The notes: generated by a model from the letters alone, not told the origin. DNA of 64,000 nt from Pyrinomonadaceae bacterium (GCA_021228405.1 JAJQRF010000002.1:434001-498000); one strand, 5' to 3'. Counted from the stretch's first letter, positions 27,508-36,320 are shown. Made by a program: numbers and translations.

Positions 27508-27606
27508 TATCTTACTCAAACAAACATTCCTGCGGCTTTTGAGTTTTCGGGAAACTCTTTCGGTTTTCTTCCAAGTTTTCCGCAAATAACTTAAACTTTC
27601 TTTTTT

Positions 27607-28149
27607 ATGCTCGAAACAGACAGACTTTTCTTGCGACGAATGACCGCCGCCGATGTCGAATATGTTTACGCGATGCGTTCCGACAAAGACGTTATGCGCT
27701 TTATTCGTTCGGCTGAAACATCGCTTGAGGCAACGGAAAGCTGGATCGGAATGATTTCGAGCCGTTGGGAAACGGATCGGATCGGTTTTTGTGCGATCAT
27801 CGAAAAATCGTCCGGGCGTTTTGCAGGCTGGTGCGGACTCTGGCGGCTGATGGAAACGGGCGAAATCGAAGTCGGCTACGCGCTTTTCAAGGAATTCTGG
27901 GGAAAAGGCTTTGCCGTCGAAGCGTCGGAAGCCTTTCTCGATTACGGATTTAAAGAGTTGAATGTCGAAAAGATCGTTGCCGTGACCGATCCTGAAAACC
28001 AAAATTCACGGCGCGTAATGGAAAAACTCGGTATGACCTTTGACGGCAGCGGACATTATTACGAACGCGAGTTGGTTCATTACTCGATCGCACGAAAAGA
28101 TTATTTTGATAAAAAAATGCGGAAAACCGCAGGTGCAAAGCCTGTTTGA
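27607..28149 (+). CDS. GNAT N-acetyltransferase (RimJ/RimL type) 1
   Basis: 180 residues. LETDRLFLRRMTAADVEYVYA start, GEIEVGYALFKEFWGKGFAVEA acetyl-CoA loop and VAVTDPENQNSRRVMEKLGM end are typical of the RimJ/RimL branch that acetylates N-termini or small amines. Substrate unknown. A second GNAT of the same branch follows after about 37 bases; they look like an old duplication. Confidence 0.86.
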   Translation: MLETDRLFLRRMTAADVEYVYAMRSDKDVMRFIRSAETSLEATESWIGMISSRWETDRIGFCAIIEKSSGRFAGWCGLWRLMETGEIEVGYALFKEFWGKGFAVEASEAFLDYGFKELNVEKIVAVTDPENQNSRRVMEKLGMTFDGSGHYYERELVHYSIARKDYFDKKMRKTAGAKPV

Positions 28150-28186
28150 CCTGACGTTTTTGTCTTAGAAAATTAAATAATTGAAA

Positions 28187-28699
28187 ATGTTTGAAACCGA
28201 AAGATTAATTATCAGAAAATTCACCCGCGGAGATTTGCCGTGGCTGATCGAAACGCGGACACAACCCGCGATCAATAAATATCTCGGCGGCGCGGCTCTG
28301 CAAAATCCTGAAATGATTACGAAACGCCTCGACTTTTACCTTGATTGTTACGAAAAACACGGCTTCGGGCTGTGTGCGATGCACTGGAAGGAAACGGGCG
28401 AACTGTTCGGTTGGAGCGGGATTCAGCCGCTCGACGGAACCGACGAAATCGAGGTCGGTTACGGAATGATTCCGGAATTTTGGGGCAAAGGAATCGGTTT
28501 TGAATGCGCGAAAGCGTGGCTCGATTTCGGATTCAAGGAAAAAAACCTCGAAAGAATCGTCGCCGTCGCTGCACCCGAAAACGTCGGCTCGTGGCGAATT
28601 ATGGAAAAGCTCGGAATGACCCGCGAAAAATACGGCGAACATTACGGAATGTATTGTGTTTTCTACGCTGTTTCCAAAAAAGATTATCTGAACTCATAA
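28187..28699 (+). CDS. GNAT N-acetyltransferase (RimJ/RimL type) 2
   Basis: 170 residues. FETERLIIRKFTRGDLPWLIE, EIEVGYGMIPEFWGKGIGFECA and VAVAAPENVGSWRIMEKLGMTRE show the same fold and branch as the preceding gene. Start set at the ATG (28187), 6 bases inside a TTG alternative. Probably in one operon with the first GNAT. Followed by a long 21-nt-period array. Confidence 0.86.
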   Translation: MFETERLIIRKFTRGDLPWLIETRTQPAINKYLGGAALQNPEMITKRLDFYLDCYEKHGFGLCAMHWKETGELFGWSGIQPLDGTDEIEVGYGMIPEFWGKGIGFECAKAWLDFGFKEKNLERIVAVAAPENVGSWRIMEKLGMTREKYGEHYGMYCVFYAVSKKDYLNS

Positions 28700-28780
28700 G
28701 AAAAGAGTTTTCCATTAAAAAAAAACGAAAATTCTAATTGCAGAATTTAGATTTATACTAACGGAATCGCAATTTTCGGT

Positions 28781-29220
28781 GACGTAATTATAAATTGCAG
28801 GCGCGGAATCGCAAGTTTCAGTGACGGAATCGGGATTTACAGTCGCGGAATTGTTTCTTCCAGCGGCGGAATTACCTTTTCAGGTTGCGGAATCGGGATT
28901 TACAATGAAGAAATTGGCATTTACATCAAAGAAATTGGCATTTCCAGTCAAGAAATTGGCATTTACATCAAAGAAATGCACATTGTCATCGAAGAAATGC
29001 ACATTGTCATTGAAGAAATGCACATTGTCATCGAAGAAATTGTAATTTGCACTCAAGAAATCGGCATTTCCAGTAAAGAAATTGAGCGTAACAACGAAGA
29101 AATGCACATTTCCAGTAAAGAAATTGAGCGTAACAGCGAAGAAATGCGCATTTCCAGTAAAGAAATTAATTGAAACAGCAAAGAAACAGACAATTGTGTT
29201 GAAGAAATTGTCTGAAACAG
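28781..29220. repeat. 21-nt-period array (GAAGAAATGCACATTGTCATC family)
   Basis: At least 18 units. Around 28929-29033 the AAGAAAT core recurs at exactly 21-nt steps (28929, 28950, 28971, 28992, 29013, 29034). The left third has GCGGAATCGGGATTTACAGTC-like units. Because 21 is divisible by three, several frames on both strands stay open and would encode 7-residue repeats; none has a convincing ribosome site, so these are treated as by-products. Confidence 0.85.
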
Positions 29221-29295
29221 CTTTCTGCCGGGCTTGCCGCGCCGATAAATTTTTCACAAAACTTCCCGTATTTACGATAAAATAAAATAGTCGGC

Positions 29296-29429
29296 GTTCA
29301 GAGTCCCGTCTTTAGGCGGCAACCGCTGAAACTTTAACCTTCCAAAGAAATAATTCTGAATGCGTTCAGAGGATACTCTTCAGGCGGCTTTACGCCAAAC
29401 AACAGCCTTCTGAGGAAGGGACTTCAAAC
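29296..29429. repeat. Diverged relative of the 5218-5283 hairpin
   Basis: Begins GTTCAGAGTCCC and ends GCCTTCTGAGGAAGGGACTT, matching the two arms of the element at 5218, with a longer, rearranged centre containing a second GCGTTCAGAG and a GGCGGC/GCCGCC-like pair. It directly precedes the HETGH membrane-protein gene. Confidence 0.6.
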
Positions 29430-29457
29430 TTTTCTTTTCCACGTCCGATCTAAAATT

Positions 29458-30015
29458 ATGCAAGTCAATTATCCGAAGCTCGTTTTTGCCGTTTTGATGT
29501 GTCTTTATTTTTTGTGGATCGCGTATGATCCGCTCGCGGGATGCTTTTTGGATATTGTCGATCTGCCGATTCACGAAACGGGACATCTCTTGTTTCGACC
29601 GTTCGGCGAATTTGTGACGGTCGCGGGCGGAACGCTTTTCCAATTGATAATGCCTGCCGTCTTCGTCGGTTATTTTATCTGGAACGAAAAGTATTATTCG
29701 GCTTCGATCGTGCTTTTCTGGCTTGGGCAAAGTTTTATCAACGTTTTTATTTATGCGGGCGATGCGGTCGTGATGCGGCTCGTTTTAACGAGCGGATTGA
29801 CGGGCAGTGAAGGCGGTTTTCACGATTGGAATTATATGCTCACCGAACTCGGATTAATAAATTCGACCAACGGAGTTGCAGGAATGATTAGACTTTTGGG
29901 AACATTAACTATTATCATTGCAGGAATTTTGTCGATCAAATTTTCATTTGACCCTGCAAAGGAAAAAGTTTATGAAAGTAACGCTCATCACCGGCGCGTC
30001 GAGCGGAATCGGTGA
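29458..30015 (+). CDS. Membrane protein with HETGH motif
   Basis: 185 residues with four or five hydrophobic helices. His39-Glu-Thr-Gly-His43 (DLPIHETGHLLF) fits the HExxH zinc-protease motif, inside a membrane-protein context like M50-type intramembrane proteases; a second ligand could be Asp in YAGDAVVM. Family not recognised. The last 44 bases overlap the next gene in another frame, so the two are probably coupled. Confidence 0.62.
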   Translation: MQVNYPKLVFAVLMCLYFLWIAYDPLAGCFLDIVDLPIHETGHLLFRPFGEFVTVAGGTLFQLIMPAVFVGYFIWNEKYYSASIVLFWLGQSFINVFIYAGDAVVMRLVLTSGLTGSEGGFHDWNYMLTELGLINSTNGVAGMIRLLGTLTIIIAGILSIKFSFDPAKEKVYESNAHHRRVERNR

Positions 30016-30751
30016 AGCATTTGCCCAAAGGCTCGCGGCGGAAAAACATAATCTCGTTTTGGTCGCGCGTTCCGAAAAAAAACTGCACGAGCTGTGCGAC
30101 GAATTAATGCTCAAACACAAGATCATCGCGCATTATGTCGCGATGGACTTAAACGATTTTGAAGCGGACAAAAGGCTTTTTGAAGAAACCGAGCGTCACG
30201 GAATGCAGGTCGATTGGCTGATAAACAACGCCGGATTCGGTTCGATGGGCGATTTTGCCGCGCTCGATCTGGAAAAAGAACTCGAAATGCTGAATCTCAA
30301 CATTTCGGTTCTCGTCGCGCTGACGCATCGCTACCTGCAAAGAATGCGCGAACAAAAAAGCGGCGTAATCATCAATGTTTCTTCGACGGCAAGCTTTCAG
30401 CCCGTCCCGTTTATGGCAGCTTACGCGGCAACCAAAGCTTTCGTCACGTCGTTCAGCGAAGCAATCGCGGAAGAAAACCGGCCTTACGGCATCAAAGTTT
30501 CCGCGCTCTGCCCGGGACCGACCGACACCAATTTTTTCGCCGCCGCAAACGCGGTTCCGTTTTCGGCAAAAGGGATGCAGACGGCGGAAGATGTCGTCGA
30601 AGCCGCGCTGAACGGCGTGAGAAAAGGAAAATCGACGACCGTTTCGGGCTGGACAAACTATATCGGCTCGGTTTTCGGCACGCTCGTGCCCGATTCGCTC
30701 GTCGCCCGCGCGATCGGCAGTTATCTGCGCCCGAAAATGAAGAAGAAATAA
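29972..30751 (+). CDS. SDR-family oxidoreductase (DltE/YqjQ-like)
   Basis: 259 residues. VTLITGASSGIGEAF (cofactor), NNAGFG, NVSSTASF (catalytic Ser), YAATKAF (Tyr-x-x-x-Lys) and CPGPTDTNF. The Arg in VARSEKKL favours NADP. The C-terminal part with RKGKSTTVSGWTNY resembles acyl-ketone reductase-like members. Ribosome site AAGGAA precedes this ATG; the start lies within the previous gene. Confidence 0.88.
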   Translation: MKVTLITGASSGIGEAFAQRLAAEKHNLVLVARSEKKLHELCDELMLKHKIIAHYVAMDLNDFEADKRLFEETERHGMQVDWLINNAGFGSMGDFAALDLEKELEMLNLNISVLVALTHRYLQRMREQKSGVIINVSSTASFQPVPFMAAYAATKAFVTSFSEAIAEENRPYGIKVSALCPGPTDTNFFAAANAVPFSAKGMQTAEDVVEAALNGVRKGKSTTVSGWTNYIGSVFGTLVPDSLVARAIGSYLRPKMKKK

Positions 30752-30760
30752 AAGTCCGAT

Positions 30761-30840
30761 AAACTTTAGTTTGTCGCCGGCGTATAAAATTAATAGTTTT
30801 CAGCTTGTGCTAATCTTGAAAATTGAACAAACTAAAGTTT
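30761..30840. repeat. Inverted repeat with palindromic arms
   Basis: AAACTTTAGTTTGT (30761-30774) and ACAAACTAAAGTTT (30827-30840), perfect 14-bp arms that are themselves partly palindromic. It lies between the SDR and the yycJ-like gene. Confidence 0.65.
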
Positions 30841-30864
30841 GTTTTACTTTTCGCTTCAAATTAA

Positions 30865-31695
30865 ATGAAAATATCGGTTCTCGGCAGCGGTTCGACGGGT
30901 AACGCCGTTTTGATTTCTACCGAAAAAACAAATGTTCTGGTCGATGTCGGCTTGAGCGCAAAGGAAACTCTGCGCCGTCTGTCCGTGATGGGCATTGAGC
31001 CGCACGAGCTTGACGCGATTCTCATCACGCACGAACATTCCGACCACGCGGGCGGTCTGCGCGTTTTGCTCAAATCCGTCGCGTGTCCCGTTTTCATTTC
31101 CGAAGCGACTGAGGATTCCTATTATTCGACCCGAAAGGGCGCGGGAAATGCCGAAAGCGAAGCCGTCAAACGCCGCGACGCGATGAAAAACCGCGCCGAA
31201 AAGATCGAATCGAGCAAGGATTTCCGCATCGGCGACATCGATTTCGAGCCGTTTTCGGTTCCGCACGATGCCGCCGACAATTTCGGTTTCATTGCACGCT
31301 TCGAGGGAATCCGCATCGCAACCTTGATGGATTTCGGCTGTATGACGACGCTCATCAAAGACAAACTGCGCAGTTGCGACGCGATCGTGATCGAATCCAA
31401 TCATTCGCGCGATATGCTCCGCGCCTGTCCGATCTACAGCTGGGATTTGAAGCAAAGAATCCTCTCGCGCAACGGTCATCTTTCAAACGAAGATTTGTCC
31501 GAATGGCTGACCAACGATTTCGACGGCGCGGCGCGTCACATCGTTCTGGCGCATCTTTCCCAACGCGCCAACGAACCGCACCTTGCGCGCCTGATGGCGG
31601 AAACCGCTTTGCAAATGCGTCCGAATCTATTCAAAGCCGAAACAAAAATCTCGATCTCGCATCATAAAGAACCGACCGAATGGATCACATTTTAG
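30865..31695 (+). CDS. MBL-fold hydrolase of the YycJ/WalJ type
   Basis: 276 residues. ISVLGSGSTGNAVLIST start, ITHEHSDHAGGLRVL (HxHxDH), SVPHDAADNFGF and VIESNHSRDML are characteristic of YycJ-like putative exonucleases, which have been linked to DNA repair and replication. It lacks the WalRK operon context of Firmicutes. Single gene flanked by palindromic elements. Confidence 0.83.
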   Translation: MKISVLGSGSTGNAVLISTEKTNVLVDVGLSAKETLRRLSVMGIEPHELDAILITHEHSDHAGGLRVLLKSVACPVFISEATEDSYYSTRKGAGNAESEAVKRRDAMKNRAEKIESSKDFRIGDIDFEPFSVPHDAADNFGFIARFEGIRIATLMDFGCMTTLIKDKLRSCDAIVIESNHSRDMLRACPIYSWDLKQRILSRNGHLSNEDLSEWLTNDFDGAARHIVLAHLSQRANEPHLARLMAETALQMRPNLFKAETKISISHHKEPTEWITF

Positions 31696-31707
31696 AATAA
31701 GAATATT

Positions 31708-31802
31708 TGCCCGCGAATTTACGCGAATCTTCACGAATAATTTTAAAGAAATATCATCAAAATTGTTTTTTATTCGAGTTTATTCGCGCAAATTCGCGGG
31801 CA
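31708..31802. repeat. Palindromic intergenic element, CGAAA sub-family, copy 2
   Basis: Arms 31708-31728 (TGCCCGCGAATTTACGCG...) and 31782-31802 pair with one mismatch; 12 bases after the yycJ-like stop. It shares the TTTGCCCxCGAA word with copies 1 and 3. Confidence 0.78.
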
Positions 31803-31855
31803 GTTGTTCTTTGTTCTTACCAATTTAACAAAGATTTAAGCTATAATTCGTTGCT

Positions 31856-32911
31856 ATGATCTCGCGGAAATTCTTTTCTCTTTTAATCTGTTTTGCGATC
31901 TTGGCGCAATCCGCTTTTGCGTTTGAAACCGATCAATACAACCTTTCGCCCGTTCCGCTTGCCGACATCGGCGACGAAGTTTCGGAATATGCGGAACAAA
32001 ATATTAAAGAAGCGATCGAAAAAGTGAACGCGAAGATCGCAAAAAGTCAGGCGTGTCTGGAAAAACAAGCGGGCAAAAACAACTGCGATTCCGACGCGGA
32101 AGAACGCGCAAAGTTAAATGAACTCCGCGCAGAAAACACGATCATCAAAGAAGTTTTCAAACCGCTCGGCGGCGGAATTCCGCCTTATACGAATTCGGGA
32201 ACGTGGATGGAAAAACACAAATTCCGCAATGAACCCGCGCGCTTCAGAACTTCCTTCAAAAAATCAATTTATTACACCGCGCCCGTCAATTACCTGACGA
32301 TCAGCGATACCGTTCGGCTTTACGGAATCGAATTCGGCACGGACAAGATCGCGCATATCTTTCAGCAAGGCTTTACTTATTACAAAAGTTTTCAGAAAAA
32401 CCGCGCCAAAGGTTTATCGGAAAAAGAAGCCGTAAAGAAAGCCGTTAACTGGGGAAAATTTACCGAGAACACTTATTACGGAATGCTCGTCGGCGGCGTT
32501 TATTCAAATGCTGATCTGGTGGCGAACTTTGCCGGGATGAAGTTTTACGAAAACCTGACGCACGAAATAAAGATTGGAAACGAAACGAAACCGCCTATCC
32601 TGATTTTGAAAAACGGCTTCTGGGCATTTAACGAAAACATTAACGTCCGCGATGCGATTCTCAAACCATTTATCACCAAACACCTCAACGAAGCCTACAA
32701 TCCGTCGGTTTATTTCAACGTTTTCAGCTTTCGCAACATCATTCGCCGAAACGTTCGCCGGCAGGCTTGCCCGCAATGGAAGGCAAATTTTCCGAACCTG
32801 ACACAAAGCGATTTCAAAGCCGAAACCGATTCATTAAATCTTTGGAACGGCGAAGATTACGGCGCAAACCTAAGCAAAAAACGAATCACCATCGCCGAAA
32901 CTTGCTTCTGA
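31856..32911 (+). CDS. Secreted protein of unknown function, 351 aa
   Basis: Signal peptide SRKFFSLLICFAILAQSAFA. A charged helical region (40-100) is followed by a domain with YGIEFGTDKIAHIFQQGFTYYKSF, KAVNWGKFTENTYYGMLVGGVYSNADLVANFAG, then NVFSFRNIIRRNVRRQACPQW. The DKxxH motif with a surrounding helix recalls DUF2279-like periplasmic proteins, but I cannot assign it. Three or four Cys may form disulfides. Confidence 0.65.
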   Translation: MISRKFFSLLICFAILAQSAFAFETDQYNLSPVPLADIGDEVSEYAEQNIKEAIEKVNAKIAKSQACLEKQAGKNNCDSDAEERAKLNELRAENTIIKEVFKPLGGGIPPYTNSGTWMEKHKFRNEPARFRTSFKKSIYYTAPVNYLTISDTVRLYGIEFGTDKIAHIFQQGFTYYKSFQKNRAKGLSEKEAVKKAVNWGKFTENTYYGMLVGGVYSNADLVANFAGMKFYENLTHEIKIGNETKPPILILKNGFWAFNENINVRDAILKPFITKHLNEAYNPSVYFNVFSFRNIIRRNVRRQACPQWKANFPNLTQSDFKAETDSLNLWNGEDYGANLSKKRITIAETCF

Positions 32912-33071
32912 CTGGAGCGTGGGGCATCCCTGCTTGCGTATATTTGCAGAGAAAAAACTACAGGGATAACAGGATAGACAGGGATAATGCTATTTGCTTT
33001 TATCTCATTTATCTTGTCATCCCTATTAATTCAAAATTTCATCCGCAAGCAAGGATGCCCCACGCTCCGGT
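32911..33071. repeat. Long 28-bp inverted repeat with repeat-rich loop
   Basis: Arms 32911-32938 (ACTGGAGCGTGGGGCATCCC...) and 33044-33071 pair with two mismatches. The loop carries two CAGGGATAA words and a near-complementary GTCATCCCTA. It starts on the stop codon of the secreted-protein gene. Confidence 0.78.
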
Positions 33072-33119
33072 CAATAAAAAACGCGCTCAAAATTTGAACG
33101 CGTTTCGTGTATTCATTCT

Positions 33120-33376
33120 CTAAAAATAGTGGTCGCGCAGTGCGCCGTCGTATTTACCTTTTCGCAGACAACAGTTTTTGAAATCTGCGGCTCGAACCGC
33201 ACGGGCAAAGGTCGTTTCTGCCGAGTTTTTCCGTCAACTCTTTATCGTTATGCACGATGCGAACGCCTTTCTTAACGCTCGTTTCCGACGGGAAACCCTT
33301 GCGGCGTTTGCTCGAAACCTCAAAAGGAAGATTGCTCCTCGAAATTATTTTGCGTGTTTTTATTATACTTTGACAT
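33120..33376 (-). pseudogene. SEC-C motif protein gene with two frameshifts
   Basis: A strong ribosome site AGGAGG 8 bases upstream leads into [17 protein letters not shown] and then a TGA stop. Moving one base forward within TTTT continues [19 protein letters not shown]... to [13 protein letters not shown] second one-base shift at ATTTC gives [20 protein letters not shown] and a stop. The CPCGS...FKNCC zinc motif is that of SecA-type SEC-C domains, so all three pieces belong to one gene. Total length fits a 255-nt gene plus two inserted bases. Decay, sequencing error or recoding (first site TTT TGA G) are all possible. Confidence 0.75.
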
Positions 33377-33455
33377 TGCTTTGTCCTCCTGAAAATTTAG
33401 TTTTTTCCGCACAAACGGAAAACGGATTATAAAACACTTCGCACAAAATAGCCAC

Positions 33456-33775
33456 AATCTATCGGCAAACGATCTCCACTCATCGGCAATTCATCCGCAC
33501 ACGTTGGCAACTCGTCTGCACCAATCGGCAAGTCATCTCAACACATCGGCAAACTGTCTTACATCGTCGGCAAATGGTCTTACATCGTCGGCAAGTCCTC
33601 TTCACTCATCGGCAAGTCATCTTCATTCGTCGGCAAATGATTTGAACACATCGGCAAATTGCCTGCACACATCGGCAAATATTCTTCACTAATCGGCAGA
33701 CACTCTGCACATATCGGCGAAAACTCTGCACTCGTCGGTTAAGACTTTGAACGCATCGGTTAAGACTAGACACTA
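33456..33775. repeat. 21-nt-period array (ATCGGCAA family)
   Basis: About 15 units of 21 nt, each with a TCGGCAA core followed by a variable 14-nt part. The core recurs at 33484, 33505 and 33526 and so on in exact 21-nt steps. It lies just 3' of the minus-strand 166-aa gene and upstream of the SEC-C gene. Confidence 0.85.
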
Positions 33776-33822
33776 AAAATTACTCAACTTGAACACGCCT
33801 CTTTGCCGCCCTAGTTTCTACC

Positions 33823-34323
33823 TTAATTTTTGATTATCTCGTAATAATGTCTTACCCAACGATTATTGAAATCGGCTTCGCGTTCGATCTTCGATTGCCA
33901 GTCGCTCAAACCGATCGTGCGGGCGAGTTTTGCATATTGACGAAATTCTCTTGGAAGATAACCAGTGCAAAGCATTTCGGCAACGCGCTTTCTGATTCGT
34001 TCTTTTTGCATCTCGGTAAGCGATGCCGAAACGCGGCGCAAGGCGCGGGCGGTATTGTATTTTAAAATCTTACCGAAAGGAAAAGAACGGCTTTCCTCGA
34101 TAAATTCGATCCCGATTTCGATACAAGCCGAATCATTTTTTTCAATGCCTTCGATTACTTTTTCCATCGCGGGATAAATTCTGCGTATTTCGCCTTCCGT
34201 ATGTATGGAAGGCTGAATATCAACGGGCGACGAAATCTTAAAACGCTTGGTATAAGATTCACAGCGTTTCAACACCGCCTCAACACTCCAAAAATCGCTT
34301 CCGTTATAATCGAGAATTTTCAT
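33823..34323 (-). CDS. Hypothetical protein, 166 aa
   Basis: Not recognised. All-alpha, basic, soluble: DFWSVEAVLKRCESYTKRFKIS, IYPAMEKVIEGIEKNDSACIEIGIEFIEESRSFPFGKILKYNTARALRR, MQKERIRKRVAEMLCTGYLPREF, ADFNNRWVRHYYEIIKN. It resembles HEAT-like helical proteins but no family can be named. Stands alone beside a 21-nt array. Confidence 0.6.
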   Translation of the reverse strand: MKILDYNGSDFWSVEAVLKRCESYTKRFKISSPVDIQPSIHTEGEIRRIYPAMEKVIEGIEKNDSACIEIGIEFIEESRSFPFGKILKYNTARALRRVSASLTEMQKERIRKRVAEMLCTGYLPREFRQYAKLARTIGLSDWQSKIEREADFNNRWVRHYYEIIKN

Positions 34324-34373
34324 CTATTACGCAATTTAAACACGCTTCCTTAAGATCACGTTTCCGCCTGTTT

Positions 34374-35000
34374 TTAGAACAAAGTATCGGGCAAAACGCC
34401 TTTGAAGGATTTGCGGTGGATGTCGCACGCGCCGTGCTGTTTGATGGCTTCAAAATGCGCTTTCGTGCCGTAGCCGACGTGTTTGGAAAAGCCGTATGCG
34501 GGATAGATTTTGCACATTTCCTGCATCAGATTGTCGCGGTAGGTTTTGGCGATGATCGATGCGGCGGCGATCGATGCGCTGATCGCGTCGCCTTTGATAA
34601 TGCCTTTTTGCGGCAGTTTTATTTCTTTGAGTTGGAGCGCGTCGATCAATAAAAAATCGGCGTTCGGCTGTAATTTTTCGATAGCGAAACGCATCGCTTT
34701 TTTCGTCGCTTGCAGAATATTAATTTTGTCGATCTCGTCGGCTTGAACTTCGCCGATGGCGTAGCAAATGGCGGTTTCACGAATCTCTTCATTGAGCTTG
34801 AGGCGTTTTTTTTCGGAGATTTTTTTGGAATCGTTCAAACCTTCGGGCAAAGGCTTCGACAAATCGAGGATGCAAGCGGCGGCAACGACCGGACCGGCAA
34901 GACAGCCGCGCCCGACCTCATCGACTCCGGCAATCAGACGGAAACCTTCGGAAATTGCCTGATTTTCAAACTCGATTCCGATCTTTAATTGTTTTTCCAT
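34374..35000 (-). CDS. rnhB: Ribonuclease HII
   Basis: Cleaves RNA in RNA-DNA hybrids and removes misinserted ribonucleotides. 208 residues. AGVDEVGRGCLAGPVVAAA supplies the first Asp-Glu pair; LLIDAL, GDAISASIAAASIIAKTYRD and YGFSKHVGYGTKAHFEAI are typical. Start set at ATG 35000. Last gene of the ffh-rplS operon, the usual position. Confidence 0.95.
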   Translation of the reverse strand: MEKQLKIGIEFENQAISEGFRLIAGVDEVGRGCLAGPVVAAACILDLSKPLPEGLNDSKKISEKKRLKLNEEIRETAICYAIGEVQADEIDKINILQATKKAMRFAIEKLQPNADFLLIDALQLKEIKLPQKGIIKGDAISASIAAASIIAKTYRDNLMQEMCKIYPAYGFSKHVGYGTKAHFEAIKQHGACDIHRKSFKGVLPDTLF

Positions 35001-35009
35001 AAAAACTGA

Positions 35010-35092
35010 AATAGCCGCAAAGAAGCACAAAAAACGCAAAAAGATTAAATATAAAAATCTCTTTGTGAGTTTTGCGCCTATTTGCGGCTATT
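35010..35092. repeat. Palindromic intergenic element, ATAGCCGCAA sub-family, copy 2
   Basis: AATAGCCGCAA and TTGCGGCTATT ends, with internal AAGCACAAAAAACGC and a looser GCG/TTTTG partner. It lies inside the operon between rplS and rnhB, where it could alter RNA stability. Confidence 0.8.
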
Positions 35093-35110
35093 CTCTTAAA
35101 CTTCAAATAA

Positions 35111-35485
35111 TTATTTCTTCGCTTTTGCCGCGTCTTTGTTGCGTGTATCGAGTTCTTTGATACGTGCCGCTTTACCGCGCAAGTTACGCAAATAATAAAG
35201 TTTTGCGCGGCGGACACGTCCGCGGCGAACTACGTCGATATGATCGATAACGGTCGCGTGAAGCGGAAAAATACGTTCAACGCCGACCCCGAAACTAACT
35301 TTGCGGATCGTGACGGTTTCACGGATTCCGCCGTGTTTGCGGGCGATGCAAAGCCCTTCAAAAACCTGTAAACGCTCTTTGTTGCCTTCTTTGATGCGCA
35401 CGTGAACTTTGACCGTGTCGCCCGATTTAAAGGCGGGAATATTTTCTCTTATTTGTAATCCTTCAATACTGTCTAAACGATTCAT
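35111..35485 (-). CDS. rplS: Large ribosomal subunit protein bL19
   Basis: 124 residues; [38 protein letters not shown] and [42 protein letters not shown] are the complete L19 signature. Start at 35485 (NRLDSIEG); an ATG 42 bases upstream adds residues not seen in the family. Follows trmD as in most bacteria. Confidence 0.97.
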   Translation of the reverse strand: MNRLDSIEGLQIRENIPAFKSGDTVKVHVRIKEGNKERLQVFEGLCIARKHGGIRETVTIRKVSFGVGVERIFPLHATVIDHIDVVRRGRVRRAKLYYLRNLRGKAARIKELDTRNKDAAKAKK

Positions 35486-35545
35486 TTTATTTTTCAGCGA
35501 GAGGTGAACTGCCCAAGTCATTTTCATAACCTTTGCCTAATCACT

Positions 35546-36253
35546 TCAGCTTTCTCCTATATTTAATAAGTCTTTTCTAAATTTCAGCGTCTTTTCCAAC
35601 GCTTTTTGCTGCCGCCATTTTTCAATTTCGGCGTGATTGCCGTTCAGCAAAACTTCCGGCACTTTCATTCCGCGAAACTCCGCCGGACGCGTGTAATGCG
35701 GATAATCGAGCAAACCGCTCGAAAAAGAATCATTGACGGCGGACGTTTCGCTTCCGAGAGCATTCGGCAGTAGTCTGACGATGGCATCGACCACAACTAT
35801 CGCTGCCGGCTCGCCGCCCGAAAGCACGTAATCGCCGATGGAAATTTCGTCCGTCACGAGTGCTTCATTAACCCGCTCGTCAACGCCTTCGTAGCGTCCG
35901 CAGATCAAAATTAAATTTTCAATCTCGTCGGCAAATTCTTTTGCGACTTCCTGCTTGAAAACCCGTCCCTGCGGAGTTAAAAGCACGACTTTCGTTTTCG
36001 GCGGATAATTTTCCCGTTCGCACGTTCCCAGAAGATGCTCGACTGCATTAAAGATCGGTTCCGCCTTGAAAACCATTCCGTCGCCGCCGCCGAAGGGTCG
36101 GTCGTCCGTCATCCGGTGTTTGTCGGTCGTAAATTCGCGGATGTCGAAAATGTTTATTTCGACGATCTCCGCGAGCTTTGCACGGCGGATTATTCCAAAA
36201 TCAAAGACCTCACGAAAGAATTCGGGAAAGATTGTTAAGACATCAACTTTCAT
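35546..36253 (-). CDS. trmD: tRNA (guanine-N1)-methyltransferase
   Basis: Methylates G37 of tRNA next to the anticodon, preventing frameshifts. 235 residues, SPOUT fold. [52 protein letters not shown] and [26 protein letters not shown] are diagnostic. The upstream gap to rimM is a heptamer array that reaches the start codon. Confidence 0.97.
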   Translation of the reverse strand: MKVDVLTIFPEFFREVFDFGIIRRAKLAEIVEINIFDIREFTTDKHRMTDDRPFGGGDGMVFKAEPIFNAVEHLLGTCERENYPPKTKVVLLTPQGRVFKQEVAKEFADEIENLILICGRYEGVDERVNEALVTDEISIGDYVLSGGEPAAIVVVDAIVRLLPNALGSETSAVNDSFSSGLLDYPHYTRPAEFRGMKVPEVLLNGNHAEIEKWRQQKALEKTLKFRKDLLNIGES

Positions 36254-36320
36254 TCAAGATTCAAGATTCAAGATTCAAGATTTTTCCAATTTTAAATCCA
36301 AAATCTAAAATCTAAAATTC
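36252..36320. repeat. Heptamer arrays between rimM and trmD
   Basis: Four perfect ATTCAAG units (36252-36279), then a short AT spacer, then AAATCCA AAATCTA AAATCTA (36294-36314). The first array touches the trmD start codon and the second supplies the rimM stop codon. Confidence 0.88.

Noticed and set aside
28821-29257. Overlapping open frames in the 21-nt array, encoding 7-residue repeats on both strands
   Set aside because: A 21-nt period keeps frames open by itself; no convincing ribosome site, and the same holds for other arrays of unrelated sequence.
32951-32990. Sequence resembling the I-SceI homing-endonuclease site
   Set aside because: Several of the 18 positions differ and no intron or homing endonuclease gene is nearby; the words are part of a local repeat.
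33504-33692. 62-codon frame with SANxLxT-type repeats
   Set aside because: Product of the 21-nt period in the array, no start signal.
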